Shown here: positions 44,349 to 51,859 of the stretch, piece by piece
How positions within the stretch are numbered: position 1 is the stretch's first letter
Layout: the number at the start of each line of letters is the position of its first letter
Assembly: GCA_016707425.1 (NCBI GenBank)
Contig: JADJHU010000002.1
Coordinates: 1 to 64,000 of the forward strand
Length of the DNA stretch: 64,000 bases
From: Gammaproteobacteria bacterium
GTDB lineage: Bacteria; Pseudomonadota; Gammaproteobacteria; Steroidobacterales; Steroidobacteraceae
Reading direction: 5' to 3'
Translations under genes and position numbers: made by a program
The notes under the pieces: model-generated
Database searches by the model: none
What the model saw: only the letters and a program-made list of their open reading frames with translations
Told to the model about the DNA's origin: nothing

Positions 44349-44621
44349 GCGCGCCGCTCTTCGTACCCGGGGACCGACCGGAGCGCTTCACGACGTGCCG
44401 CTGCCCTCGGGTTCGGCGGCAAGCTTGCCATCCATCCTCGTCAGATCCCGTCCATCTCCCGCTGCTTCCTGCCCGACGAGTCGTCGATCACCTGGGCGAA
44501 AAAAGTCCTGGCAGCGGCCGGCTCAGGTGCCGCGTCATCCCTGGAGGGCGAGATGATCGATCGCCCCGTCGTGGAGCGCGCCCGGCGCATCGTGGCCCGC
44601 GTCGCGACCCCAGGCGCATAA
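44342..44621 (+). pseudogene. Remnant of a CitE/citramalyl-CoA lyase-like gene
   Basis: A short stretch still shows both ends of a CitE-type (HpcH/HpaI) lyase. The N-terminus begins with GTG at 44342 (VVSAPLFVPGDRPERF) and overlaps the stop of the hydratase gene. A second frame gives the C-terminal part, ALGFGGKLAIHPRQIPS, then ITWAKKVLAAAG and MIDRPVVERARRIVARVA, to a stop at 44619-44621. Only about 93 codons remain of an expected 280, so roughly 560 bases were lost from the middle, with a change of frame near 44390-44410. The gene cannot encode a working lyase. Its start-stop coupling shows it was once the last gene of this operon. Confidence 0.82.
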
Positions 44622-44647
44622 TCCGGACGGGCCGCTGCGAGCCGGAC

Positions 44648-45427
44648 TCACGGGAACTGTGAGAAGTCCGGCTTCCGCCTGGCGAGGAAGGCGTTGAAGG
44701 CTTCCTTTGCCTCAGGCGAGACAAGCCGCGTCTTGAACTGCCGGTCCTCCTCCGCCATGGCCTCGGCCACCAGCGCGGCCTGCGATCGCTTCAACAGGAA
44801 CTTGGCCAGTCGCACCGCCGCGGGCGGCTGCGCAGCGAGGCTGCGCGCGCGGGCAAGCGCATGACCGAGGACCTCGGCATCGGGCAGCACGCCGTTCACG
44901 AGGCCGATCTCCCGGGCCTTGTCTGCTCCGAAAGGTTCGCCGAGCAGAATGATCTCGGCGGCACGTGCGTGTCCCACCAATACCGGCAGCAGCAGACTGG
45001 ATGCCGCTTCCGGGCACAGGCCAAGGCTCACGAACGGGAGCTGGAATCTCGCGCCTTCGCCTGCATAGACCAGGTCGCAGTGCAGGAGCATCGTCGTGCC
45101 GATACCGACGGCCGCTCCGGTGACGGCGGCCACGAAGGGTTTCGCGAACACGCGGAACGCCTCGAGGAAACGAAAGACCGGCGCACCCTCGTCCATCGGA
45201 GGTTCATTCAGGAATTCGCCGAGGTCGTTTCCGGCGGTGAATATCCCGAGCTGACCATGGAGCAGCAGCACGCGAACCTCCCGGTCGCTGCCTGCTTCGT
45301 GGAAAACCTCGGCCAGCCGCGCGTACATCGCGGCAGTCAGCGCGTTTCGCTTCTCGGGACGGCGCATTTCCACACGCAGCACCCCGTCACGCGTCTCAGT
45401 GACGATGTGCGTGGCGGCATCATTCAT
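44648..45427 (-). CDS. Enoyl-CoA hydratase/isomerase (crotonase family)
   Basis: Crotonase of 259 residues: LRVEMRRPEKRNALTAAMYARLAEVF, GQLGIFTAGNDLGEF as oxyanion loop (Asn for the usual Ala), TGAAVGIGTTMLLHCDLVYAG, and FVSLGLCPEAASSLLLPVLVGHARAAEIILLG, which keeps a Glu in the last motif. The pattern is that of the peroxisomal/PaaG-like hydratase-isomerase subgroup. It is downstream of the SDR at 45683 on the same strand with 255 bases between, so it is probably the last member of the receptor-LLM-CaiB operon or has its own promoter. Converges on the CitE remnant. Confidence 0.87.
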   Translation of the reverse strand: MNDAATHIVTETRDGVLRVEMRRPEKRNALTAAMYARLAEVFHEAGSDREVRVLLLHGQLGIFTAGNDLGEFLNEPPMDEGAPVFRFLEAFRVFAKPFVAAVTGAAVGIGTTMLLHCDLVYAGEGARFQLPFVSLGLCPEAASSLLLPVLVGHARAAEIILLGEPFGADKAREIGLVNGVLPDAEVLGHALARARSLAAQPPAAVRLAKFLLKRSQAALVAEAMAEEDRQFKTRLVSPEAKEAFNAFLARRKPDFSQFP

Positions 45428-45682
45428 CGCTCTACCCTCACGGGATATCCGCTGCGATTATGGGCGACGATGCGACGGTCGCCTCGTCCGAATGGTCTAG
45501 GATGTTGCACGGGAATCCGGATAAACGAGCTGGTGGCCAGCGTGACTGGCACCTGCATGCGAACCTTCTACGCAATCAAAGGCCTGACCGGCGATGAGTA
45601 ACGGAGCTGAAGGCCACCGGGTGGCGGCCGTGAGCATCCGCTGCTGGCAGGACGACGAGAACGGCCCCGTCGCCATCGCCCG

Positions 45683-46492
45683 TCAGTTCACGTAGCCCGC
45701 CCCTCCGCCGTCGATGCGCAGCGACGTGCCCGTGATGTAGGCCGCGTGTGCCGACACGAGAAAGCAGGCTGCGGCGGCCACTTCCTCCACCTTGCCGGCG
45801 CGTGCCAGTGGCATCGTCGAGTGCCATAGCTCGCGCAGTACCCGGCGCTCGAGTGCCTCCCCAGTCTCGGTGAAGCCGTGCACCTGGGCTGCACCGCGCA
45901 TCAGTGCCTGGGTGTTCGCGGTCATCACCAGGCCGGAGATCAGGGTATTGACGGTAACACCGCAATCCCCGAGCTCGCGCGACAGCGAGCAGGCCAGCGT
46001 ATGCAGCGCCAGCTTCGCGGCCGAATATTCCGGGTGAACCGCCATGGGTTTGAAGGCCGCACCGCTGCTGATGTTCAGCACGCGACCCCAGCTGCGCTCC
46101 CGCATCGAGGGCACCACAGCGCGGATCAGCTGCACCGCGTACAGCGTCGAGAACTGGTACTGCCGCTGCCAGCTCTCCATCGGCACGTCGAACCAGCTAC
46201 GGGCCGACACCGTCGCACCCGCGCTATTGATCAGGATGTCGATCGGCCCGGTGGCGAGCGCCTCGGCGGCGAGCCGGTCCACCTCCCGCGGTACGTCCAG
46301 CGCGCCGATCAGCGCAGAGGCGCGTCCGCCGCTCGCCCGGATGCCCTCGACCACCGCCTCGGCGTTCTTCGTGCTGCGACCGTGGACGAGCACTTCGACG
46401 CCCTCGCCGGCAAGCATCGCGGCAATGCCCGCGCCGACGCCGCTGCTCGAACCGGCGATCAGGGCTCTGCGACCTTCGATTCCCAGCTTCAT
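45683..46492 (-). CDS. Short-chain dehydrogenase/reductase
   Basis: SDR of about 269 residues: RRALIAGSSSGVGAGIAAMLA as nucleotide loop, LVHGRSTKNAEAVV, which with its Arg points to NADP, NSAGATVSARSW, NISSGAAFKPMAVHPEYSAAKLALH with the Tyr-Lys pair, and YITGTSLRIDGGGAGYVN at the end. The start at 46492 overlaps the SnoaL-like stop (ATGA), so I reject longer upstream readings. It probably oxidises a 3-hydroxyacyl-CoA or a ring alcohol of the compound imported by this operon; substrate not assignable. Confidence 0.88.
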   Translation of the reverse strand: MKLGIEGRRALIAGSSSGVGAGIAAMLAGEGVEVLVHGRSTKNAEAVVEGIRASGGRASALIGALDVPREVDRLAAEALATGPIDILINSAGATVSARSWFDVPMESWQRQYQFSTLYAVQLIRAVVPSMRERSWGRVLNISSGAAFKPMAVHPEYSAAKLALHTLACSLSRELGDCGVTVNTLISGLVMTANTQALMRGAAQVHGFTETGEALERRVLRELWHSTMPLARAGKVEEVAAAACFLVSAHAAYITGTSLRIDGGGAGYVN

Positions 46493-47004
46493 GGCACCCG
46501 CACCCGGTAGGACGGGTCTTCGTGATCGTTCCGGCCGGTCCCTGGCATGGCCGTTTCGGTGATCTCGCGCACCTCGTCGAAGTCGTGCAGGTAGAGGCGC
46601 CGGTCGATGGCCCAGCGGCCGCCACGACGCGACCAGTGATCGAGGTAACGCCCCCACGCCATCGTCTGCAGCAGCCTGCCGCCGTCCTGGCGGCGCAGCG
46701 TGGCGATGATGCTGCTCTCGCTCACTGCCCGGTCGCCTTCGAGGCTGATGAGCACATTCGACACGCGGTGCGAAAGCGAAACCATCGTGCGATGCACTCC
46801 GCACACCCAGTCGATGAAACCGCGTCCGCTGCCACGGAAGATTGCGCCATAGTCGGCTTCACTGTCCTCGTGCCAGACAGAGTAGCCGAGCTCGGCATCG
46901 ATACGGTCCATCGCCCTGCAGTACTTGTAGATCACCTCAGTAATGCTCATGCGATCGGCGATCTGCTGAAGCGGAATCGCACTGCCTTTCTCCACGGTCT
47001 GCAT
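46489..47004 (-). CDS. SnoaL-like (NTF2-fold) protein
   Basis: Protein of 171 residues with the SnoaL_4 fold: QQIADRMSITEVIYKYCRAMDRIDAELGYSVWHEDSEADYG at the start (conserved Tyr/Asp region), VCGVHRTMVSLSHRVSNVLISLEGD with the family His, and GRYLDHWSRRGGRWAIDRRLYLHDF. Relatives include small ring-modifying enzymes and proteins of unknown role near aromatic and steroid catabolic genes. It lies between the MFS transporter (26 bases) and the SDR (four-base overlap). The third protein of this fold in the window. Catalysis cannot be assigned. Confidence 0.78.
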   Translation of the reverse strand: MQTVEKGSAIPLQQIADRMSITEVIYKYCRAMDRIDAELGYSVWHEDSEADYGAIFRGSGRGFIDWVCGVHRTMVSLSHRVSNVLISLEGDRAVSESSIIATLRRQDGGRLLQTMAWGRYLDHWSRRGGRWAIDRRLYLHDFDEVREITETAMPGTGRNDHEDPSYRVRVP

Positions 47005-47029
47005 CCGGTTCTCCTCCCGAGTGAATCGA

Positions 47030-48277
47030 TCAGGTCCCTTCCCGTGCCGGCCGCACGATTGCGTGGGCAGGTCGCTCGTCCCGGCGCATCGGCGCGAGCA
47101 GCACTATTGCGGCAAGTATCAGTGCCGCCAGGCAAAGGAAGGCGATGTCGTAGTCCCCGCTGCGATCGAAAAGATACCCCACGAAGGGCACGATCGCGGT
47201 CGCCATGATGCCCGTGACAGGCAGCATCCGACCCATCACCCGCCCATAGTGCATCGGTCCGTAGAGACGCGCGAGCAGAGCGGTCCAGCCGGGCATCAGG
47301 CCGCCGGAGACCATGCCAAGGACCAGGGAGCAGAGAAGCATGACTTCATAGGAGCTCGTCTGCGTCAGCACGACAAGCGGCGGGATCAGCAGAGCCATGA
47401 CTGTCAGCAGAGAGACCTTCAGGTCGACACGGTCCGCGATGAGGCTGAACGACAGCTTTCCGCCGATCCCGCTGATGGCGTAGGTCGACACCAGGAGTGC
47501 GGCCTGCTTCGAAGCGACCCCCTGCCCCTGGGCGTACGGCACGATGTTCACGAGCAGCGCGGCGCTTGCGGCGAACACGGCACCGATGGCAATCGCGATC
47601 TGCCAGAACCGGCCGCTGCGCAGCAGGCCATCCACCGGCATCGAGACGGGCGCCGCATGGGCCGTGGCAGCCATCGCGGTTGCCGTGCCGTCCGGATGCA
47701 GGCCGAGGCCGGCCGGCCTGTCGCGGACCAGCATGACGATCAGAGGCAGGAGGAGGACCATGGTGGCGATCCCCACCCACCCGCAGGCGGCCCGCCAGCC
47801 GAGGGCATCGATGAGGACCTGGAACAGATAGGGAATGAGGAGCCCGCCGATGGAGCTCCCCAGGGCGGTCAGGCTCAGGGCGCGCCCGCGCCTGCACACG
47901 AACCAGCGCGTCACGAGGGCGCTCGTCCCGAGCGCACCGAGCAGCGCGATGGCCACGGCAGAAAGCACGGCGAAGGCGAACACAAACTCCCGCAGGGTGC
48001 GCACCACCGAAAGCCAGACGAAGGCCGATCCCAGAGCCAGGCTCCCGAGACTCATCAGCGTGCGGGTTCGGCAGCGATCCAGCAGCGACCCGAAGAGCGG
48101 CGACACGAGGATCGTCATCAGCGAGAGGCCGGTCTTCCCCCACATCATGTCCATGCGGCTCGCACCGAACTCGGTGCCAATCGGCACCACCAGCAGGCCG
48201 TAGGAGTAGATGGCCAGCCCGGTGCTGAGGGCCTGCGCGAGCATGGCCACGCCGACAATCCACCATCCGTGAAACAT
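47030..48277 (-). CDS. Major facilitator superfamily transporter, monocarboxylate-type
   Basis: Inner-membrane transporter of 415 residues with about 12 hydrophobic segments, the first WWIVGVAMLAQALSTGLAIY. The motif pattern FGASRMDMMWGKTGLSLMTILVSPLFGSLLDR and, after the central loop (RPAGLGLHPDGTATAMAA), AQGQGVASKQAALLVSTYAISGIGGKLSFSLIADR suggests the OFA/monocarboxylate subfamily, which imports carboxylic acids. It fits as the inner-membrane step after the TonB receptor upstream in the same operon. The ligand is unknown; an acidic terpenoid or steroid fragment would suit the neighbours. Confidence 0.88.
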   Translation of the reverse strand: MFHGWWIVGVAMLAQALSTGLAIYSYGLLVVPIGTEFGASRMDMMWGKTGLSLMTILVSPLFGSLLDRCRTRTLMSLGSLALGSAFVWLSVVRTLREFVFAFAVLSAVAIALLGALGTSALVTRWFVCRRGRALSLTALGSSIGGLLIPYLFQVLIDALGWRAACGWVGIATMVLLLPLIVMLVRDRPAGLGLHPDGTATAMAATAHAAPVSMPVDGLLRSGRFWQIAIAIGAVFAASAALLVNIVPYAQGQGVASKQAALLVSTYAISGIGGKLSFSLIADRVDLKVSLLTVMALLIPPLVVLTQTSSYEVMLLCSLVLGMVSGGLMPGWTALLARLYGPMHYGRVMGRMLPVTGIMATAIVPFVGYLFDRSGDYDIAFLCLAALILAAIVLLAPMRRDERPAHAIVRPAREGT

Positions 48278-48296
48278 GCCTGCCCGCCTCCTCGAT

Positions 48297-50765
48297 CTAG
48301 TAGATCACCTGCTGCCCGATGAGCTCACGGTAGCGCGCCTCGGAGAGCCCGAGCAAACCCCTGAAGACATGGTCGTTGTCCCGGCCACGCGCCGGTCCGG
48401 GGCAGATGCGAGGCTCGCTGCGGCTGCACTTCACATAGGCCCCGTAGATCGTCTCGGTGAATCCGAGGGGATGCATCACCTCAATGAAGGTGCCGCGCGC
48501 CCGGAAGTGCGGGTCATGCAGAAGATCGGCGACATTCAGGATCGGCGTGGCCGCTACACCGTGCCGCTGCAGCTCCCCGGCCAGTTCGTAGTCGCCACGC
48601 TCCCGGGTGCACGCCGCCAGGCATTCATGTATTGCATCGATCGCGCGGAGCCGGCCGGGCAGTTCGACGAACTCCGGTGCGAGCGCCCACGCCGGGCTCC
48701 CGAGCGCGGCCACGAGACCGCGCCACTCTGCGTCGGTGGCGACGGCGATCGCAATCCAGCGGTCCTCGCCGCGGCACCGGAAAACGCCGTGCGGGGCCGC
48801 CGCCCCGAGCGGATGACGGTTGCCGATCGGTCCGGCCACGCGCCCGTTCAGGATGTAATCCATGAAGGCAGGTCCGATCAGGTGCATGAATGCCTCGTGC
48901 TGCGAGCATTCGACATACTGACCCCGGCCCGTGCGCCGCCGATGGTGGTCGGCCATCATCACGGCGAGCGCGCCGATCACTCCGCCGAGCATGTCCGCCG
49001 GTGCGGTCTCCATACCCTGCGGCCGCGACGAGCCGCCGTATCCGGTGACCGAATCGAGTCCGGCCAGGCAGGCCAGGCTGTTGCCGTAGGTGCGCAGCCT
49101 GTGCAGCGGACCCGTGAGGCCCGCTGCGGGCATCGACAGCATGATCAGATCCGGGCGCACGGATTTCAGCCGCTCGTAGCCGAGGTTCATGCGCTCCAGC
49201 ACGCCGGGACTGAAGTTCTCGATCGCGACGTCGCACCTGGCCACGAGCTGCAGCGCGAGCTCCTGGGCTTCGGGCCGCTTCAGATTGAGGGTGATGCTGC
49301 CGTTGCCTGCCCAGCAGGCATGGTTCTGGATGCTGCGGTCCGGATGCGGGATGCCCTGATGAAACGGCGGGACCTTGCGCTGAAAATCGATCTGGGCGTC
49401 GGACTCGACCTTGTAGACCTCGGCACCGAGGAACGACAGCAACTGTCCCACCATCGGACCGACCAGTCCCCAGCCGAAATTCGCCACACGCATTCCGGTC
49501 AGCGGCAGCGTGCTCGTCGCTGCCGGCGCCCCGCTGGAACTGACGACCTGCGCTGGCGAGCTCTCTCGCACGCGCGGACGTTCCGCGAAGATCTCCGCGT
49601 TGTGCTCCCCCAGCAGCGGCGCGCTCACCCGCGGGCCGCCCGGGCAGTCCGGTAGCCTGACCGCTGCACCCATCGTGCGCACGCGGCCCAGCGCAGGATG
49701 CTCCAGGTTCACCCAGTAGCTCCGCTCCTCGAGATGCGGCAACCGGGCGAGATCGGCCATGTCGTAGAGCGCGGTTGCGGGGCAGCCATGGGCCTGGCAG
49801 ATCGCCATGATCTCGTTCTTCGAACGCTCCAGCGTCCAGCTCTCGATCATGGGGTCGATCAGATCGCGATTCTCGCCGCGGGAGCGCAGCTCGTGGAAGA
49901 GCTCCGGCATGGCCCAGTCCGGATTGCCCATCGCGCGGCACAGGCCCTTCCACTGGTGGGCTTCCAGCGCGATGATGAAAACCCAGCCATCCCTGCACGG
50001 ATAGATGCGGGCGGGACACGCGAGCCCCATGCCGCGGCCCGTGCGCCGGTAAAACACACCATCCTGGGCGTAGCCACCGACGTTCAGGGAGCCGACGACG
50101 AGCGCGGCCATGACCTCACTCGCTGCGCAGTCGATGTGCTGGCCGCCACCGACGCGGTCGCGCCCCAGGACTGCACCCAGCCCCCACGCGGCCGCCGCAA
50201 AGCCGCCGAAGAAGTCCGCCGTGAAGGTGCCGTTCTCCAGAGGCTCACGCTCCGGGAGCCCGCAGTAGCGGCTACCCGTGGCGGAAAGATGATAGGCATT
50301 CAGATCGTAACCGTTCCAGTCGGCATAGGGCCCCGTCATGCCGAAGGGCGTGCAGGAAATCATCACCAGTTGCGGATTCAGCCGGGCGAGCGTCCCGTAG
50401 CCGAGATCGCGTGCCTGCAGCAGCCGCGGGCCGCTGCTGGCGATCAGGACATCGGCCCCGCGCACGAGGTCGAGCAGGCGCTCCCTGCCTTCCCCGCTGT
50501 CCATGTCGAGGGTGACGCTGCGCTTGTTCGTGTTGAGGAAGAAGAAGGCGCCGCTCTTCTCGGCGTCGCACCGGTCACCCGGAAACGGGCCCCAGCTGCG
50601 CGTGACGTCACCGGTGCCCGGAGGCTCCACCTTGACGACATCAGCCCCGTACTCGGCGAAAACCTTGCCGCAACAGGGTCCGGCGATCCCCTGCGCCAGC
50701 TCGATCACGCGCAGGCCGTCGAGCGCGCCGCGTCGCGCCTGCCCTTCCGGCGGCATCCTGCTCAT
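48297..50765 (-). CDS. Double-domain CaiB/BaiF CoA-transferase
   Basis: Class III CoA-transferase of 822 residues with two complete domains. Domain 1 opens LRVIELAQGIAGPCCGKVFAEYGADVVKVEPP and has NGTFTADFFGGFAAAAWGLG; domain 2, from about 425, opens MRVANFGWGLVGPMVGQLLSFLGAEVYKVES and has PADMLGGVIGALAVMMA. The catalytic Asp position (ADFFGG, ADMLGG) is filled in both, unlike the related enzyme at 20045-22616. It is intact, so it shows what that frameshifted gene should look like. It probably moves CoA onto an imported carboxylic acid, removing the need for an ATP-dependent ligase in this operon. Confidence 0.88.
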   Translation of the reverse strand: MSRMPPEGQARRGALDGLRVIELAQGIAGPCCGKVFAEYGADVVKVEPPGTGDVTRSWGPFPGDRCDAEKSGAFFFLNTNKRSVTLDMDSGEGRERLLDLVRGADVLIASSGPRLLQARDLGYGTLARLNPQLVMISCTPFGMTGPYADWNGYDLNAYHLSATGSRYCGLPEREPLENGTFTADFFGGFAAAAWGLGAVLGRDRVGGGQHIDCAASEVMAALVVGSLNVGGYAQDGVFYRRTGRGMGLACPARIYPCRDGWVFIIALEAHQWKGLCRAMGNPDWAMPELFHELRSRGENRDLIDPMIESWTLERSKNEIMAICQAHGCPATALYDMADLARLPHLEERSYWVNLEHPALGRVRTMGAAVRLPDCPGGPRVSAPLLGEHNAEIFAERPRVRESSPAQVVSSSGAPAATSTLPLTGMRVANFGWGLVGPMVGQLLSFLGAEVYKVESDAQIDFQRKVPPFHQGIPHPDRSIQNHACWAGNGSITLNLKRPEAQELALQLVARCDVAIENFSPGVLERMNLGYERLKSVRPDLIMLSMPAAGLTGPLHRLRTYGNSLACLAGLDSVTGYGGSSRPQGMETAPADMLGGVIGALAVMMADHHRRRTGRGQYVECSQHEAFMHLIGPAFMDYILNGRVAGPIGNRHPLGAAAPHGVFRCRGEDRWIAIAVATDAEWRGLVAALGSPAWALAPEFVELPGRLRAIDAIHECLAACTRERGDYELAGELQRHGVAATPILNVADLLHDPHFRARGTFIEVMHPLGFTETIYGAYVKCSRSEPRICPGPARGRDNDHVFRGLLGLSEARYRELIGQQVIY

Positions 50766-50795
50766 GGCATCGAGTCTTCCCGTCCGAGCACACGA

Positions 50796-51815
50796 CTACC
50801 CGTGCAGTCGCGACACTACGCGGGCCACTTCCGGGTCCAGCGCGGGATCAGCAGGCAGCGCGAAGGAAACGTTGTCCGCGAGACTCTCGTAGCGCTCCCG
50901 CAGCACATCGGCGATCCCGCCGTAGGGCGCGGCGGGGATGAGGGTGTCAAGCATCTCATCGGTGATGATGGGCGGCAGATCGCGCCAGCGGCCCTCGCGT
51001 ACCAGCCGGTTCAGATGCGCGCCGCGATCCTGCCAGCCATAGAACTCGAGAATCGGCCAGTAGCTCGGCGTCGAGAACAGCGTGGCCATGATCGAGCGCA
51101 ACGCCTCGCGGCTCTCCCGCGTCGCGCGCTCGTCCACGCCCGTCGCCGAAAGACAGTTGATGCGCAGCCCGACGTCCTTGAGAGAACGGCCCGCTCTCGT
51201 CGCGCCCCGTTCGAGCTGCGGCAGGGCCCGCTCGCGGATGAAGCGCGGTGCGACGTTTGTCGGATGAGTCGCCAGTGCATCGCCGACCTCTCCGGCCACC
51301 GCGGTCATCAGGGGCCCGATGCCCGCCACGATGATCGGCATGTCGGGATGCTCGATGGGCGGCGGCTTCACGAACTCCTGCATGCGCGTGAAGCTGTAGT
51401 GCCGGCCTTCGAAGTGCAGCGGCGTGCCGTTCTGCCAGCAGTCGAAGATCGCACGCAGCGCACGCACGTACTCGCGCATGCGCGGCGCCGGCGGAACCCA
51501 GTGGCCGCTGTAGCGGCGAACGATGTTGCCGCGGACCTGGGGGCCGAGGCCGAGTTCGAAGCGCTCCCCGAAGGCACCGCGCAGGTCCCAGGCGGCAATG
51601 GCGACGATCATGGGGCTGCGGGCAAAGGCGACCAGTGCCGGAGCGCAGACCTGGATGCGGCTCGTGGCCCCGAGTGCAGCGGCGGCATTCAGGAAGCCGT
51701 CGGAGACCTGGTCGGCGACCTTGATGCCGTCGAAGCCGAGTGCCTCGGCGCGGCGGGCGTACGCGCCCACTTCCCTGTAGGGCATCCGGAAGTCTGCAGT
51801 GGCCCAGACCTTCAC
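50796..51815 (-). CDS. LLM-class flavin (F420-type) oxidoreductase
   Basis: Luciferase-like protein of about 339 residues: VWATADFRMPYREVGAYARRAEALGFDGIKVADQ, FARSPMIVAIAAWDLRGAFGERFELGLGPQVRGNIVRRYSG, MPIIVAGIGPLMTAVAGEVGDALATHPTN. This is the TIGR03617-like group of F420/FMN enzymes common in actinobacteria and steroid degraders. The GTG start at 51815 is chosen because the barrel begins there; longer readings run into receptor sequence. It lies 44 bases behind the receptor gene and 30 before the CoA-transferase. Probably dehydrogenates or oxygenates the imported ring compound. Confidence 0.85.
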   Translation of the reverse strand: MKVWATADFRMPYREVGAYARRAEALGFDGIKVADQVSDGFLNAAAALGATSRIQVCAPALVAFARSPMIVAIAAWDLRGAFGERFELGLGPQVRGNIVRRYSGHWVPPAPRMREYVRALRAIFDCWQNGTPLHFEGRHYSFTRMQEFVKPPPIEHPDMPIIVAGIGPLMTAVAGEVGDALATHPTNVAPRFIRERALPQLERGATRAGRSLKDVGLRINCLSATGVDERATRESREALRSIMATLFSTPSYWPILEFYGWQDRGAHLNRLVREGRWRDLPPIITDEMLDTLIPAAPYGGIADVLRERYESLADNVSFALPADPALDPEVARVVSRLHG

Positions 51816-51859
51816 GACCCGATGCCTCCGCGACTCCGGAATCGACCAGCCGTCTCCCG

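Noticed and set aside
45428..45682. 255-base gap in the minus-strand operon
   Set aside because: I looked for a missed gene, hairpin or RNA and saw nothing I can support; it may hold a promoter for the crotonase at 44648.
45597..45698. Possible small plus-strand gene of 33 codons between two minus-strand genes
   Set aside because: Codon pattern looks fair but no ribosome site, no recognisable family and it runs into the converging SDR end.
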